From Chromatium okenii (GTDB lineage Bacteria; Pseudomonadota; Gammaproteobacteria; Chromatiales; Chromatiaceae), in assembly GCF_002958735.1 (NCBI RefSeq), contig NZ_PPGH01000010.1, positions 36,996-100,995 on the forward strand: a DNA stretch of 64,000 nucleotides. The letters run 5' to 3'. The position numbers were made by a program, and so were the translations under genes. The notes under the pieces are model-generated. The model worked only from the letters and a program-made list of their open reading frames with translations, was not told where the DNA came from and searched no databases. Below are positions 22,384 through 32,630 of the stretch, one piece after another. Numbering within the stretch: position 1 is the stretch's first letter; each line of letters begins with the position of its first letter.

Positions 22384-22518
22384 TTAATCATGCTGATCGG
22401 TATTAACACGCCATTCGGCAATAAAAAGATCGTTGGGTAAAGCAGTCTTAACCAGTTGTTTTGAATCTACCTGCTGTGTTAATAGCACAGCAGGCGAGTC
22501 GTTAGCCATACATATCAT
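22384..22518 (-). CDS. Small unrecognised reading frame
   Basis: A 44-residue frame (MICMANDSPAVLLTQQVDS and onward, ending EWRVNTDQHD) fills the gap between its neighbours with protein-like composition. No good ribosome binding site is seen. It contains an 8-bp hairpin (CTGCTGTG/CACAGCAG, 22471-22493), so it could instead be an untranslated structured region. Confidence 0.3.
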   Translation of the reverse strand: MICMANDSPAVLLTQQVDSKQLVKTALPNDLFIAEWRVNTDQHD

Positions 22519-22526
22519 CTGGCATG

Positions 22527-22814
22527 TTATTTGTGCTCCACCCAAGTTGACAGCAAAAACAGAGGCGGATGATTAAATGTAGCAGGTAACTCTTGAGTTT
22601 GTACAAGAGCTTCTGTTGAAAATAAAGTTGCTCCCGCAAACATAACCGCCAATTTAGTGATTAAGTTTGCAAAGAAAGCTGTCTGCGCTAAACGAAGCTC
22701 TATTTTAGAAGCCTTCAAAGAACGTTGGGCAAGATCCCGATCCCTTTGGGCTTCTCTTTTACTTTCAGCAGTCGCGATTTTTTCTCGTCCACCGTATAAA
22801 TCAGAAAGCCCCAT
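22527..22814 (-). CDS. Small coiled, membrane-anchored protein
   Basis: Encodes 95 residues. A charged helical N-terminus (about 8-45, AESKREAQRDRDLAQRSLKA) leads into one hydrophobic segment (about 47-70, AFFANLITKLAVMFAGATLF). The rest is polar. I do not recognise it. It follows the next upstream small membrane protein by only 3 bases, so the two probably form an operon and may act together. Confidence 0.5.
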   Translation of the reverse strand: MGLSDLYGGREKIATAESKREAQRDRDLAQRSLKASKIELRLAQTAFFANLITKLAVMFAGATLFSTEALVQTQELPATFNHPPLFLLSTWVEHK

Positions 22815-22817
22815 TCA

Positions 22818-23045
22818 TCACCTCCAAAAAAATAGTCCTAAAATAATAGTTGCAATTACCCAAACAAAAGATTTCATTTTGTTATTCAATGCCTCTTCGT
22901 TTCTATTATTCTTATCCCGATTTATTTTATTGATTTCAACCGTATCGCTGTATATTTTTTGCTTATTGATATGAGTTACTGTAGTAGTGACAACAGTAAA
23001 TAAACCAGAAGCTAATTGAGCAACTGCAGGAATCAATGGAGGCAT
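22818..23045 (-). CDS. Small two-helix membrane protein
   Basis: Encodes about 75 residues from MPPLIPAVAQLASGLFTVVT. The ATG at 23045 is preferred because AGG lies about 10 bases upstream, and because a longer version would run through the gap terminator hairpin. An N-terminal hydrophobic stretch, a charged middle (NKINRDKNNRNEEALNNK) and a C-terminal helix (SFVWVIATIILGLFFWR) are visible. The topology is holin-like, but no phage genes are nearby. Function unknown. Confidence 0.5.
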   Translation of the reverse strand: MPPLIPAVAQLASGLFTVVTTTVTHINKQKIYSDTVEINKINRDKNNRNEEALNNKMKSFVWVIATIILGLFFWR

Positions 23046-23097
23046 AAAGACTTGACCTATGTTTAGTTGAGGATAAAAACCGTTTTTAACACACCAA

Positions 23098-23127
23098 AAT
23101 GGGTGCTGCATTGTTGCAACACCCATT
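23098..23127 (-). terminator. Hairpin terminator after gap
   Basis: A 13-bp stem with one G-U pair (AATGGGTGTTGCA/TGCAGCACCCATT) and a 4-base loop begins 15 bases after the gap stop on the minus strand. TTGG follows it. It would isolate tkt-gap transcription from the accessory genes downstream. Confidence 0.7.
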
Positions 23128-23141
23128 CAACTCAATCTAAC

Positions 23142-24155
<1,014 letters not shown>

Positions 24156-24239
24156 CTAAATGGAATGAAAAACAGATGAAAAAATCAATCAAACTTGCGT
24201 GAACAAATTTGATTGATGTCATAAACACGAGTCTGGAAT

Positions 24240-26246
24240 TTAGAGCACGCCTTTTACAACGGCGACCAGATTCTCAACGGTAAAGCCAAACTCTTTGAAT
24301 AATGCGCCAGCCGGTGCGGATTCACCAAAGCGATCAACACCGAGTATCGCGCCTTGGGTGCCAACATATTTCCACCAGCCATCAGTCACTGCGGCTTCAA
24401 CTGCAACCCGCGCCGTCACTGCTTTAGGCAATACGGCTTCTTTATAGGCGGCATCTTGCGCATCAAACGCATTGGTGCAGGGCATTGATACCACGCGGAT
24501 TTGTTTATCGCTCATGGCATCGGCAGCTTTCATTGCCAATTCCACTTCGGAACCGGTGGCAATAATGATTGCATCGGGAGTGCCAGCACAATCACGCAAT
24601 ACATAACCGCCCCGCGCAATATCGGCAATTTGCGTTGCCGTGCGCGGCATGTGGGCGAGATTTTGCCGCGAGAAAATTAAACAACTCGGACCGGTTTTGC
24701 GCTCAATTGCGAGTTTCCACGAAACTGCTGATTCCACTGCATCACACGGACGCCAAACGCTCATGTTTGGAATCATGCGCAGCGTTGGAATCTGTTCAAC
24801 GGGTTGATGCGTTGGGCCATCTTCGCCTAAACCAATTGAATCGTGCGTGTACACAAAAATCGACGGCACTTTCATTAACGCTGCCATGCGTAACGCATTC
24901 CGAGCGTATTCGGAAAACATTAAAAAGGTTGCGCCATAAGGAATAAAACCGCCATGCAGCGAAATGCCGTTCATCATTGCCGACATGCCGAATTCACGCA
25001 CGCCGTAATAAACGTAATTGCCAGCCTCGCTGCCTTTACCAACGCCTTTGCAGCCGCTCCATAACGTTAAATTGGAACCGGCTAAATCCGCAGAACCGCC
25101 GAGTAATTCCGGCAGCAATGGACCAAATCCATTCAACGCATTCTGCGAGGCTTTGCGCGAGGCGATGGTTTCGCCTTTATCAATCACTGACTGCACAAAT
25201 GCGCCAGCTTGTGCTTCCCAATCGGCTGGCAAATCGCCCGCCATGCGGCGCTTGAATTCCGCAGCTTCCGCCGGATAAGCGGCAGCGTAGGCGGCAAACT
25301 TGTCGTTCCACGCCGTTTCAGCCGCTGCGCCGCGTGCTTTCGCATCCCAGCCCTGCGCGACATTCTCTGGAATCACAAACGGCGCGTGGTTCCAGCCGAG
25401 GTTGGCGCGGGTCAACGCAATTTCAGCATCGCCGAGTGCTGCGCCGTGACATTCTTCTTTGCCCTGCTTGTTGGGCGAGCCGTAGCCGATGATGGTCTGG
25501 CAGCAAATCAAACTCGGTTTATCGGTGACGGCGCGAGCCTGCTCAATCGCCGCTTTGACTGCCGCTGCATCGTGCCCGTCAACCTTCGGAATCACATGCC
25601 AGCCGTAGGCTTCAAACCGCTGCGGCGTGTTATCGAGGAACCAGCCGGGCGTGGTGCCGTGACCGCGCACTTCGCCGTCAATCGAAATGTTGTTGTCGTC
25701 GTAAATCGCAACCAACTTGCCCAAACCCAACGCGCCAGCCAGCGAGCAGGCTTCATGGGAAATGCCTTCCATCAAACAGCCGTCGCCGAGAAAAACGTAG
25801 GTGTTGTGGTCAACGATGCTGTGATCGGGCTTATTGAATTGATTGGCCAGCGCGTGTTCTGCCAGCGCCATGCCGACGGCGTTGGTGATGCCCTGCCCCA
25901 GCGGGCCGGTGGTGGTTTCCACGCCGGGCGCGTAGCCATATTCGGGATGGCCGGGCGTTTTGGAATGCAACTGGCGAAATTGCTTCAAATCCTCGAGGCT
26001 TAACTCGTAGCCGGTGAGATGCAGCAGCGCATAAATCAGCATGGAGCCGTGACCGTTGGACAGCACAAAGCGGTCACGATCAGCCCACTGCGGGTTGGTC
26101 GGGTTGTGGCGCATAAAATCGTTCCACAACACTTCGGCGATGTCCGCCATGCCCATCGGTGCGCCCGGATGACCGGAATTAGCCTGTTGCACCGCGTCCA
26201 TTGCCAGAGCACGGACAGCATTGGCGAGTTCTTTGCGTGAGGACAT
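24240..26246 (-). CDS. tkt: Transketolase
   Basis: Encodes 668 residues, the usual length. It begins [20 protein letters not shown]. Motifs include [11 protein letters not shown], the thiamine-diphosphate region [28 protein letters not shown], and the C-terminal half with [20 protein letters not shown]. It moves two-carbon units between sugar phosphates in the pentose-phosphate and Calvin-type cycles. AGGAGGGG lies 8 bases before the ATG. It is the first gene of the tkt-gap cluster, with a long 5' region upstream. Confidence 0.98.
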   Translation of the reverse strand: MSSRKELANAVRALAMDAVQQANSGHPGAPMGMADIAEVLWNDFMRHNPTNPQWADRDRFVLSNGHGSMLIYALLHLTGYELSLEDLKQFRQLHSKTPGHPEYGYAPGVETTTGPLGQGITNAVGMALAEHALANQFNKPDHSIVDHNTYVFLGDGCLMEGISHEACSLAGALGLGKLVAIYDDNNISIDGEVRGHGTTPGWFLDNTPQRFEAYGWHVIPKVDGHDAAAVKAAIEQARAVTDKPSLICCQTIIGYGSPNKQGKEECHGAALGDAEIALTRANLGWNHAPFVIPENVAQGWDAKARGAAAETAWNDKFAAYAAAYPAEAAEFKRRMAGDLPADWEAQAGAFVQSVIDKGETIASRKASQNALNGFGPLLPELLGGSADLAGSNLTLWSGCKGVGKGSEAGNYVYYGVREFGMSAMMNGISLHGGFIPYGATFLMFSEYARNALRMAALMKVPSIFVYTHDSIGLGEDGPTHQPVEQIPTLRMIPNMSVWRPCDAVESAVSWKLAIERKTGPSCLIFSRQNLAHMPRTATQIADIARGGYVLRDCAGTPDAIIIATGSEVELAMKAADAMSDKQIRVVSMPCTNAFDAQDAAYKEAVLPKAVTARVAVEAAVTDGWWKYVGTQGAILGVDRFGESAPAGALFKEFGFTVENLVAVVKGVL

Positions 26247-26625
26247 GAAGCCCCTCCTGAGAGTGATGAAAAAAAATCAAAACTGACTGACCGTGACCAG
26301 CGGCAGCAGGTTTTGAGACGAGACAATAACCAAGTTGCAATTTTACGCGATTGGAAACACAAGTGGCTGATTTTTATAAAAACCCTATTGTGCATTGCAC
26401 AATAGAATTCTTGATTGATCATGCGCAATGTTAATGATGCAGCCGCGTCATTTTGCGCAAATGCTGGTGCGAAACGATAACACGCTCAAAAGATGCGCAT
26501 TTTGAGCTAAAAACCCGTCATTCGGAATTCAAACAAACTGATACCAGCACAAGCTATTTTATCAGTTGCTTATATTAGCGCCGCACTAATCTTCGTGTAC
26601 TCGCGCCTTGACTGAACTGGCAGCT
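26247..26625. other. Gene-free region upstream of tkt
   Basis: No convincing reading frame is visible. It holds two inverted repeats. CTATTGTGC/GCACAATAG with a 3-base spacer (26388-26408) looks like a small operator. GCTCAAAA/TTTTGAGC (26484-26507) could be a terminator for the convergent side. The tkt promoter should lie here. Functions are inferred from symmetry only. Confidence 0.4.
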
Positions 26626-27183
26626 TTAAGCACTGCGCCACTTGATCGAACAGCCGATGCTGGGAATTTGCTCGGCGGGACCGCTGCCGGTTTCGGCGAC
26701 CTGTTTCATTGCTTCAAACAGATCGCGGCGCACTTCTGGCGGTGCGGTTTCGGTGCGACTGGCATCAAACCGCCCCCGATATTGCAGCGCGAGGTCAGCG
26801 TTGTAGCCGAAGAAATCCGGCGTACACACTGCGCCATAAGCACGAGCAACTTCCTGACTTTCATCGAATAAATATGGAAATGGAAAATCAAATTCGGCCG
26901 CAATGCGCTGCATGTTCTCGAACGAATCTTCAGGATAATCCTGCGGATCGTTCGACATGATCGCCACGCAGCCAATGCCGAGCGTCGCCAACTCCCGCGC
27001 CTCGCGGACAATCCGCTCCCGTATCGCTTTGACGCAGGGACAATGGTTGCAAATAAACATTACCAGCAGTCCGCGCTCGCCGACGCAGTCAGCCCGAGAC
27101 CACGTTTTGCCATCAATCCCGAGTAGTGAAAAATCCGGTGCAGCTTGACCAAAGTCGCACGCTGGAGTTTCGAGAGCAGCCAT
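26626..27183 (-). CDS. Thioredoxin-fold redoxin (AhpC/TSA-like) family protein
   Basis: Encodes about 185 residues from ATG 27183, chosen because GGAGGAA lies 5 bases upstream. The thioredoxin-like fold begins GQAAPDFSLLGIDGKTWS. The active-site region FICNHCPCVKAI has the closely spaced CPC typical of this redoxin subgroup. A second conserved block is IMSNDPQDYPEDSFENM, followed by VCTPDFFGYN. It is probably a cytoplasmic thiol-disulfide or peroxide-handling protein; its partner is not known. It is divergent from metK. Confidence 0.85.
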   Translation of the reverse strand: MAALETPACDFGQAAPDFSLLGIDGKTWSRADCVGERGLLVMFICNHCPCVKAIRERIVREARELATLGIGCVAIMSNDPQDYPEDSFENMQRIAAEFDFPFPYLFDESQEVARAYGAVCTPDFFGYNADLALQYRGRFDASRTETAPPEVRRDLFEAMKQVAETGSGPAEQIPSIGCSIKWRSA

Positions 27184-27349
27184 AAATTCCTCCAAATGAA
27201 TGCGTTAGTGAAAAAATGAAGTCGAGGCTGGTTGAGTGATTCTTGTAACCGAACGCAATTTTGCACATTCCTAACACCCAGCAAGTCGTTATCATAGATC
27301 GTTCTTTCAACCACGCTGCATAGCGTTGCGATCAGGCTACCGAACAACT

Positions 27350-28540
27350 ATGAGCAAGGATTATATTTTCACTTCCGAATCTGTTTCCGAAGGTCATCCC
27401 GATAAAATGGCGGATCAGATTTCTGATGCAGTTCTCGACGAGATTTATCGGCGCGATCCCAATCATGCCAAGGCGCGAGTCGCCTGTGAAACGCTGGTGA
27501 AAACCGGCTTTGTCATGCTGGCTGGCGAAATCACTGTCACCGATGCCAATCTCAAAATTGACTATGAAAAAGTCGTGCGGCGAGTCGTGAAAGACATCGG
27601 CTATGACAATTCAGATGTTGGTTTTGATGGCAATAACTGCGGCGTATTGATTGCACTCGGCGAACAATCAAAAGACATCAATCAGGGTGTGGATCGAGCA
27701 ACCGAAGAAGCGCAGGGTGCTGGCGATCAAGGGTTGATGTTTGGTTATGCCACCAACGAGACCGATCTATTAATGCCAGCGCCAATTGATTACGCGCATC
27801 GTTTAGTCAAACGTCAAGCAGAAGTGCGCAAAAACGGCACTCTGCCTTGGCTGCGTCCCGATGCCAAATCACAGATCACCATTCGTTATAGCGATGGCAA
27901 ACCAGTCGCCATTGATGCGGTGGTTTTATCGACGCAGCATAGCGATACAGTAAGTGAACGCGATCTGCATGAAGGCGTGATGGAAGAGATTATTAAACCG
28001 GTATTAACTAGCACCGGCTGGCTGAATAGCAACACGCGCTATCATATCAATCCAACAGGTAAATTTGTGATTGGTGGTCCAGTGGGTGATTGCGGATTAA
28101 CTGGGCGCAAGATCATTGTGGATACCTATGGCGGAATGGCGCGTCATGGTGGCGGTGCATTCTCTGGTAAAGACCCCTCAAAAGTAGATCGCTCCGCTGC
28201 CTATGCTGGGCGTTATGTGGCGAAAAATATCGTTGCCGCAGGTCTCGCAGATAAATGCGAAATTCAGGTGTCCTATGCCATTGGCGTTGCGGAACCGACC
28301 TCGGTTTCTATTGAGACGTTTGGCACTGCAAAAGTGAGTGAAGAACGTATTATTGAACTCATTCGTGCGCATTTCGATTTGCGTCCCTATGGCATTATGC
28401 AAATGCTCGATTTAACTAACCGCGACCTGATTAAATATCAGGATACTGCTGCCTATGGTCATTTTGGTCGTACCGAACCGGGCTTTACTTGGGAACGTAC
28501 CGATAAAGCGGAGATGTTGCGTGCTGCTGCTGGTTTGTAA
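27350..28540 (+). CDS. metK: S-adenosylmethionine synthetase
   Basis: Encodes 396 residues from the ATG at 27350 ([20 protein letters not shown]); a start 8 codons earlier is unlikely. Signatures include [33 protein letters not shown] and [16 protein letters not shown]. It makes S-adenosylmethionine from methionine and ATP, feeding the methyltransferases and the radical SAM protein in this window. MtnA and the deaminase near 60 kb recycle products of this pathway. A hairpin follows the stop. Confidence 0.98.
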   Translation: MSKDYIFTSESVSEGHPDKMADQISDAVLDEIYRRDPNHAKARVACETLVKTGFVMLAGEITVTDANLKIDYEKVVRRVVKDIGYDNSDVGFDGNNCGVLIALGEQSKDINQGVDRATEEAQGAGDQGLMFGYATNETDLLMPAPIDYAHRLVKRQAEVRKNGTLPWLRPDAKSQITIRYSDGKPVAIDAVVLSTQHSDTVSERDLHEGVMEEIIKPVLTSTGWLNSNTRYHINPTGKFVIGGPVGDCGLTGRKIIVDTYGGMARHGGGAFSGKDPSKVDRSAAYAGRYVAKNIVAAGLADKCEIQVSYAIGVAEPTSVSIETFGTAKVSEERIIELIRAHFDLRPYGIMQMLDLTNRDLIKYQDTAAYGHFGRTEPGFTWERTDKAEMLRAAAGL

Positions 28541-28552
28541 TTAAACCAGTAT

Positions 28553-28579
28553 CGCTAAACCCCAATACGGGGTTTAGCG
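28553..28579 (+). terminator. Hairpin after metK
   Basis: The 11-bp perfect stem CGCTAAACCCC/GGGGTTTAGCG has a 5-base loop and begins 12 bases after the metK stop. The downstream T-content is modest (TTACTACTTTT), so it is a probable but not classic terminator. Confidence 0.6.
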
Positions 28580-28738
28580 AGCGTTACTACTTTTAACCTA
28601 TTCAAATACAAATCTTCATCCTTTAAGTAAATCTCTCAATTCATCACAAAATATATGATGCGTTTTATTTACTTGTGTCAATCTGAAATAGAGTAGAAAA
28701 TTATCATATTCCATTGACCATTTTGATTGAGAATACTG

Positions 28739-29203
28739 ATGCCTAATCTTCCAAATGTATTGTATCCATTGACTTTTCCACTGCGTTTAGTGCCGGGCGT
28801 GATGCACAGCCGCGCATTAGCAACGATGCTCAATCAGGTAATGAAAGAAGCAATCGTTGAAGGCGAACTGGATTTTTTACAAGGTCGCCGCGTAGCGATT
28901 GAAATTGATGATATTGGTGTGCGCTATTTGTTGGGATTGACGAATGGGCATATTCAAGGTTACGGCAATGATGCGCCAGCAGATGCGAGTATTTCCGGTG
29001 GATTGCGGGAATTTTTGTTGCTGGCAGCGCGTCGTGAGGACGCAGATACACTATTTTTTCAGCGGCGTTTACGCATGTCAGGTGACACCGAACTGGGCTT
29101 ATATTTGAAGAACTTTTTTGATGCGTTTGAACCACCAGCACGCTGGCAACCGTTAACGCGAGCACTGGATCGAATCGCAAATATGCGGTTTCCAGGGAGT
29201 TAA
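28739..29203 (+). CDS. ubiT: SCP2-domain protein UbiT
   Basis: Encodes 154 residues from the ATG at 28739 (MPNLPNVLYPLTFPLRLVPG). The SCP2 lipid-binding domain covers LATMLNQVMKEAIVEGELDFLQGRRVAIEI through FFQRRLRMSGDTELGLYLKNFFDAFE, which matches UbiT (YhbT). UbiT is an accessory factor for oxygen-independent ubiquinone synthesis with the UbiU-UbiV hydroxylase. ubiU and ubiV are not next to it here, although they often are. A bidirectional terminator follows. Confidence 0.85.
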   Translation: MPNLPNVLYPLTFPLRLVPGVMHSRALATMLNQVMKEAIVEGELDFLQGRRVAIEIDDIGVRYLLGLTNGHIQGYGNDAPADASISGGLREFLLLAARREDADTLFFQRRLRMSGDTELGLYLKNFFDAFEPPARWQPLTRALDRIANMRFPGS

Positions 29204-29247
29204 TTTTAATGGATAAAAGCAACGTAACTTGTTGCAATATCTAATTG

Positions 29248-29294
29248 AAAAAAAGCCGATCATGGTCAGTAAGATGCACCATAATCGGCTTTTT
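29248..29294. terminator. Bidirectional terminator between ubiT and cytochrome b gene
   Basis: Arms AAAAAGCCGAT-C-ATGGT and ACCAT-A-ATCGGCTTTTT pair with one mismatch around an 11-base loop. A-run and T-run on either side allow termination in both directions, serving the convergent ubiT and cytochrome b genes. Confidence 0.85.
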
Positions 29295-29316
29295 CATGCA
29301 CTCAAAAACGCGCTAT

Positions 29317-29970
29317 CTAACGAATGTTTTCTGGCTCATCATTTTGTAAATAAGCCTCTTCTTCTGGTGTTAAATCCACTTCGTCAAACCCGTCAATCAT
29401 CGGCATAACATGAGCGCGGAATGAATGACCAGTGGTTAACATATACACATGAATTAACACAAAAGTAAGAATGGTAAATGCTGCGCCGGTATGCACCAAC
29501 GCCACTCCATCCAACAACTGTGTTGCATGAGGAATATCGCGCCACACAAAGTAGAACAAATAAATCAATCCTGATCCCCAAATTAACGGGAATAAGACGA
29601 TTTTGAGCATTAAATAGGTGAGCGCCTGCAAGGGATTGTGTTTGCGCCAAAATGCCTTGCGATAAGGATGATGTTCACCTTTGAAAATGCCAAGAATATA
29701 AAAGCGCAGTACGCCCCACATGCCTTTCACTGTTGGAATGAAATGCCGCCAATTACGCGTAGTGAACAGCCAGAAAATACTGAATGCCCACAATAAGAGC
29801 AACGCAAACGCAGCGAGCGTATGTAAAGTGACGGCATGTTCAAAGTTGAGTATATGGTGGAAGCCATGCACACCAAATCCAGTGAACATTAAGAACATAA
29901 TTAGCAGCATTTGTGACCAGTGCCAAAAACGTTCAAAGAGCGTGAAAATTCTGACGCGACGAGTAGCCAT
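29317..29970 (-). CDS. Cytochrome b (thiosulfate reductase/formate dehydrogenase gamma-like) membrane subunit
   Basis: Encodes 217 residues with four to five membrane helices (about 15-37, 48-70, 122-142 and 158-178). Histidines in ERFWHWSQ, HTLAAFALLL, VALVHTGAAF and LIHVYMLTTGH fit di-haem b ligation as in NarI/FdhI-type quinol oxidoreductases. It probably passes electrons between the quinone pool and the octahaem cytochrome encoded just upstream. The two genes share one base at TGATG (stop/start overlap), so translation is coupled. Confidence 0.85.
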   Translation of the reverse strand: MATRRVRIFTLFERFWHWSQMLLIMFLMFTGFGVHGFHHILNFEHAVTLHTLAAFALLLLWAFSIFWLFTTRNWRHFIPTVKGMWGVLRFYILGIFKGEHHPYRKAFWRKHNPLQALTYLMLKIVLFPLIWGSGLIYLFYFVWRDIPHATQLLDGVALVHTGAAFTILTFVLIHVYMLTTGHSFRAHVMPMIDGFDEVDLTPEEEAYLQNDEPENIR

Positions 29971-31607
29971 CAGTGTTGTGCTCCTTTCGATGAGAAAATG
30001 CGAATTAAAGCGTGACCAATAATGGCTAATACAGTGCCAAGCACGGCAATCACACCAATTAAATCAACCCAGTAATTTTGATCGCGCCCGGGTAAATAAA
30101 GACCTTCAACGCCATTTAACCGCCCATTTTTAGAATGGCAGTTTTCGCAGGTTAACGCATTTTCTTTGGGCGCAACCATGTGTGTAATTGGCCAATAGGA
30201 CAGCGTTTCGACAAAACCGAATTGACCGGAATAAGGCAAACCGAATTCTTTCATGCCATGTGCAATGGCTTTTCCCATATCGTAATTACCCCAATAAGAA
30301 TCGGTATCTTCTCCCCACAAATGGCTATAAACCAAGGTACCATTACCAATATCGGCGGGCATCCATGTGCGCATTTGTTTAAATGGCCAAATACGCGAAC
30401 GACCATCATCACGCGAACCAGTAAAATCATTGATCGCAACTGGTTTGGTGACATCGAACTTGGTATCAATTGTGGTGTATTGCATTTGACCATTAAACCA
30501 ACGATATAAAGGCACTAAATTTTCACCATAGGTAAACGTGCCTTTAATTGATTTATAGGTATAGCGATGGCTGCCATTACCCTGAGTATAACCGTGCTCG
30601 TGATAGCCTTCGCCATTGCGAGTTTTACCGGCAGTGCGCCAATCCCAATCAGTAATAGTTGCAACACCACCACGCGCAAATTCAGGAATATGGCAGGTCT
30701 GACAGGCAACGCTGGAAATGTGATCGTTACGTTTGAAAGCAGCAAGAGAATCAACGGGATGTGGTTCAAGACCGTGACAAGATTCACAGGTTGCGACATC
30801 GCGGCGCTGCCCTGGTTTGCCCATACCATCATGATCCTTAGCTTCTAATTGATAACGACTTCCTGCCCAAATATGTTGTTTAGTGACATGACAGGCAGTG
30901 CAAGCGAAGTTCAGACCGTCCACACCCATGTGTATATCAAGCTGGCGAGTTGGACTTTTTAATGCTGAAGAAAGATCGCCATGTTTAACGTTATCGCCGC
31001 CGCCACCATTAAAATGACAAGTGCCGCAATTGGCGCGCTGCGGTAAATTAACGCTCTGCGCAACCAGTGCTAAATCAATTGGAGGTTTACCTTCAAACAT
31101 GACCGTACAGGCTGGACTGCCGGCACTATTTGGCATTTTATAATAGGTGCCGGTTGTTTCATGGCAGACTAAACAGTCGATATTAGTTTCATTGGTAAAG
31201 TCAAAGTTTTCATCTTTCCAACCATAACCTGCATGACACTGAGCGCACATGCCTTCATTCCCGCGTGCATTGGTGCAGAAGTTGTTAATAAGATGTTTTT
31301 TACCCAAAAGTTGACCAGTTTCTGGATTACGCCATTCCCATGTCCAATGGATGTTTTTCATAAAATGCTTGCCAGTTTCAGTATGGCAACTGAGACAGGC
31401 TTTAGTCACTTCCGGTCCTGAAGCAAATGGTTTTTTCAACGCTTCAAATTTGCTGTGATCCGCTGTCCCGCCGGTAAGTGGACCGGAAATTTGCGCCGAT
31501 ACTGGCTCCACTGTCGCCGGAGGTGTCGGCCAATTATCTGTCGCTGGGATTGAAGTCACTGCGAATAATCCTAGCAATGCTAAGAGGATTCCGATGGTAG
31601 ATCGCAT
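29970..31607 (-). CDS. Octahaem c-type cytochrome, tetrathionate reductase family
   Basis: Encodes 545 residues with an N-terminal signal (MRSTIGILLALLGLFAVTS). Eight CxxCH motifs are present in order: CLSCH, CAQCH, CLVCH, CGTCH, CTACH, CESCH, CQTCH and CENCH. A C-terminal membrane helix (about 516-538) is followed by a basic tail. This arrangement matches the OTR family first studied in Shewanella, whose members reduce tetrathionate, nitrite and hydroxylamine in vitro. It should sit in the periplasm, anchored to the inner membrane, and receive electrons from the coupled cytochrome b. Physiological substrate unproven. Confidence 0.92.
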   Translation of the reverse strand: MRSTIGILLALLGLFAVTSIPATDNWPTPPATVEPVSAQISGPLTGGTADHSKFEALKKPFASGPEVTKACLSCHTETGKHFMKNIHWTWEWRNPETGQLLGKKHLINNFCTNARGNEGMCAQCHAGYGWKDENFDFTNETNIDCLVCHETTGTYYKMPNSAGSPACTVMFEGKPPIDLALVAQSVNLPQRANCGTCHFNGGGGDNVKHGDLSSALKSPTRQLDIHMGVDGLNFACTACHVTKQHIWAGSRYQLEAKDHDGMGKPGQRRDVATCESCHGLEPHPVDSLAAFKRNDHISSVACQTCHIPEFARGGVATITDWDWRTAGKTRNGEGYHEHGYTQGNGSHRYTYKSIKGTFTYGENLVPLYRWFNGQMQYTTIDTKFDVTKPVAINDFTGSRDDGRSRIWPFKQMRTWMPADIGNGTLVYSHLWGEDTDSYWGNYDMGKAIAHGMKEFGLPYSGQFGFVETLSYWPITHMVAPKENALTCENCHSKNGRLNGVEGLYLPGRDQNYWVDLIGVIAVLGTVLAIIGHALIRIFSSKGAQH

Positions 31608-31800
31608 AAAACACGCTCCAATTGAAATCGTAAAACCAAGGCGATCAAGGCATTTGCGCTCGCCAATTGCGCATCAAAAGCCGGATCATCCTGCAAGGAA
31701 TCAATCACGATTTCCATGATTTGCGGCAAGCGCAGCGGTGAATCGACAAGATGCCGAGCTTGACGTGCCTGATCGTGATTCGGAAACTTGCGTTATCCAT
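31580..31800 (-). pseudogene. Short unrecognised reading frame upstream of the octahaem cytochrome gene
   Basis: From ATG 31800 the frame reads MDNASFR. After a one-base shift it continues DQARQARHLVDSPLRLPQ and on to LASANALIALVLRFQLERVL, with a stop at 31580. Composition and periodicity look protein-like, about 72 residues in all. It overlaps the cytochrome start by 28 bases. I do not recognise it, and it may not be expressed. Confidence 0.3.
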
Positions 31801-31835
31801 GAATTAAAACTGAGCTTTTCATTTGGAGAACTGAT

Positions 31836-32372
31836 GTGCTAGAACAAATCATTGAACGTTTGCTTTATGCCAGCCGCTGGCTATTAGCGCCGATTTATCT
31901 CGGATTGTCATTAACGCTCATTGCGTTGGCTTTTCGTTTTTTCCAAGAGATTTATCACCTATTCAGCCACATTTTGGAAATTAGTGAATCTGATATGGTA
32001 TTAGTTGTGCTGGCGCTAATTGATCTTTCATTAGTTGCCAGTTTAGTGGTGATGGTGATGTTTTCGGGTTATGAAAACTTTGTTTCACGGATTGATGTAC
32101 GCGAAGGCGACGATCAATTAGATTGGCTGGGTAAACTGGATTCTGGAACGCTGAAACTCAAGGTTGCTGCATCAATTGTGGCGATTTCTTCAATTCACTT
32201 GTTACAAGAATTTGTGAATATCCCGCAGGTTCCAAATGATAAACTGATGTGGTATGTGATCATTCATTTAACCTTTGTGGTCTCTGCGCTGCTCATGGGT
32301 TTTTTAGATCGTATTGCTTTTGCATCACATCGCCCACCTAGTAGCCATGAGGTCAAAGATTCATCGCATTAA
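31836..32372 (+). CDS. YqhA/UPF0114 family inner-membrane protein
   Basis: Encodes 178 residues from a GTG start at 31836, with GGAG 8 bases upstream. The UPF0114 pattern is clear: N-terminal [18 protein letters not shown], then [28 protein letters not shown], and [17 protein letters not shown]. Four membrane helices are visible. The family is widespread in proteobacteria and its function is not established. It is divergent from the octahaem cytochrome gene. Confidence 0.9.
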   Translation: MLEQIIERLLYASRWLLAPIYLGLSLTLIALAFRFFQEIYHLFSHILEISESDMVLVVLALIDLSLVASLVVMVMFSGYENFVSRIDVREGDDQLDWLGKLDSGTLKLKVAASIVAISSIHLLQEFVNIPQVPNDKLMWYVIIHLTFVVSALLMGFLDRIAFASHRPPSSHEVKDSSH

Positions 32373-32390
32373 ATAGCGATTTTTAACCAT

Positions 32391-32414
32391 AAAAAACGCC
32401 GCATTAGTGCGGCG
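32391..32414 (-). terminator. Terminator after the DUF2892 gene
   Basis: On the minus strand CGCCGCA, CTAA, TGCGGCG is followed by six T residues, 27 bases past the DUF2892 stop. In the plus direction it also forms a hairpin after the YqhA gene but lacks a T-run. Confidence 0.85.
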
Positions 32415-32441
32415 TATCATCATCTCTAAAAACGAAATACG

Positions 32442-32630
32442 TTACTTTTTGTTGGTGTCAAAGTTGATCAGTGTATAAGCAGGGCAGCTCCGTAAATACG
32501 CAGTCCCAACCAACACCAGACCGAGCAAACCCAGCCAGTCGTGCGTGATCAACCCAAACAAAATCACTGCTGCACCCGCCGCAAAACGCACATTCCGATC
32601 CGTCTCACCGATATTCTTAGGCATATTCAT
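32442..32630 (-). CDS. DUF2892 small membrane protein
   Basis: Encodes 62 residues from MNMPKNIGETDRNVRF (ATG 32630). An earlier ATG at 32756 gives a leader unlike the family. The DUF2892 pattern of NIGETDRNVRFAAGAAVILFG, LLGLVLVGTAYLRSCPAYTLI shows two membrane helices and the CPAYTL motif. The family occurs alone or fused to rhodanese domains (YgaP). Role unknown. A terminator follows. Confidence 0.88.
   Translation of the reverse strand: MNMPKNIGETDRNVRFAAGAAVILFGLITHDWLGLLGLVLVGTAYLRSCPAYTLINFDTNKK

Noticed and set aside
22818..23126. Longer form of the small two-helix membrane protein starting at 23126
   Set aside because: Its first codons lie inside the gap terminator hairpin; the ATG at 23045 has a better ribosome binding site.
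27197..27349. Possible S-adenosylmethionine or adenosylhomocysteine riboswitch upstream of metK
   Set aside because: No conserved riboswitch core or suitable stem arrangement could be recognised; the leader is short and unstructured by eye.
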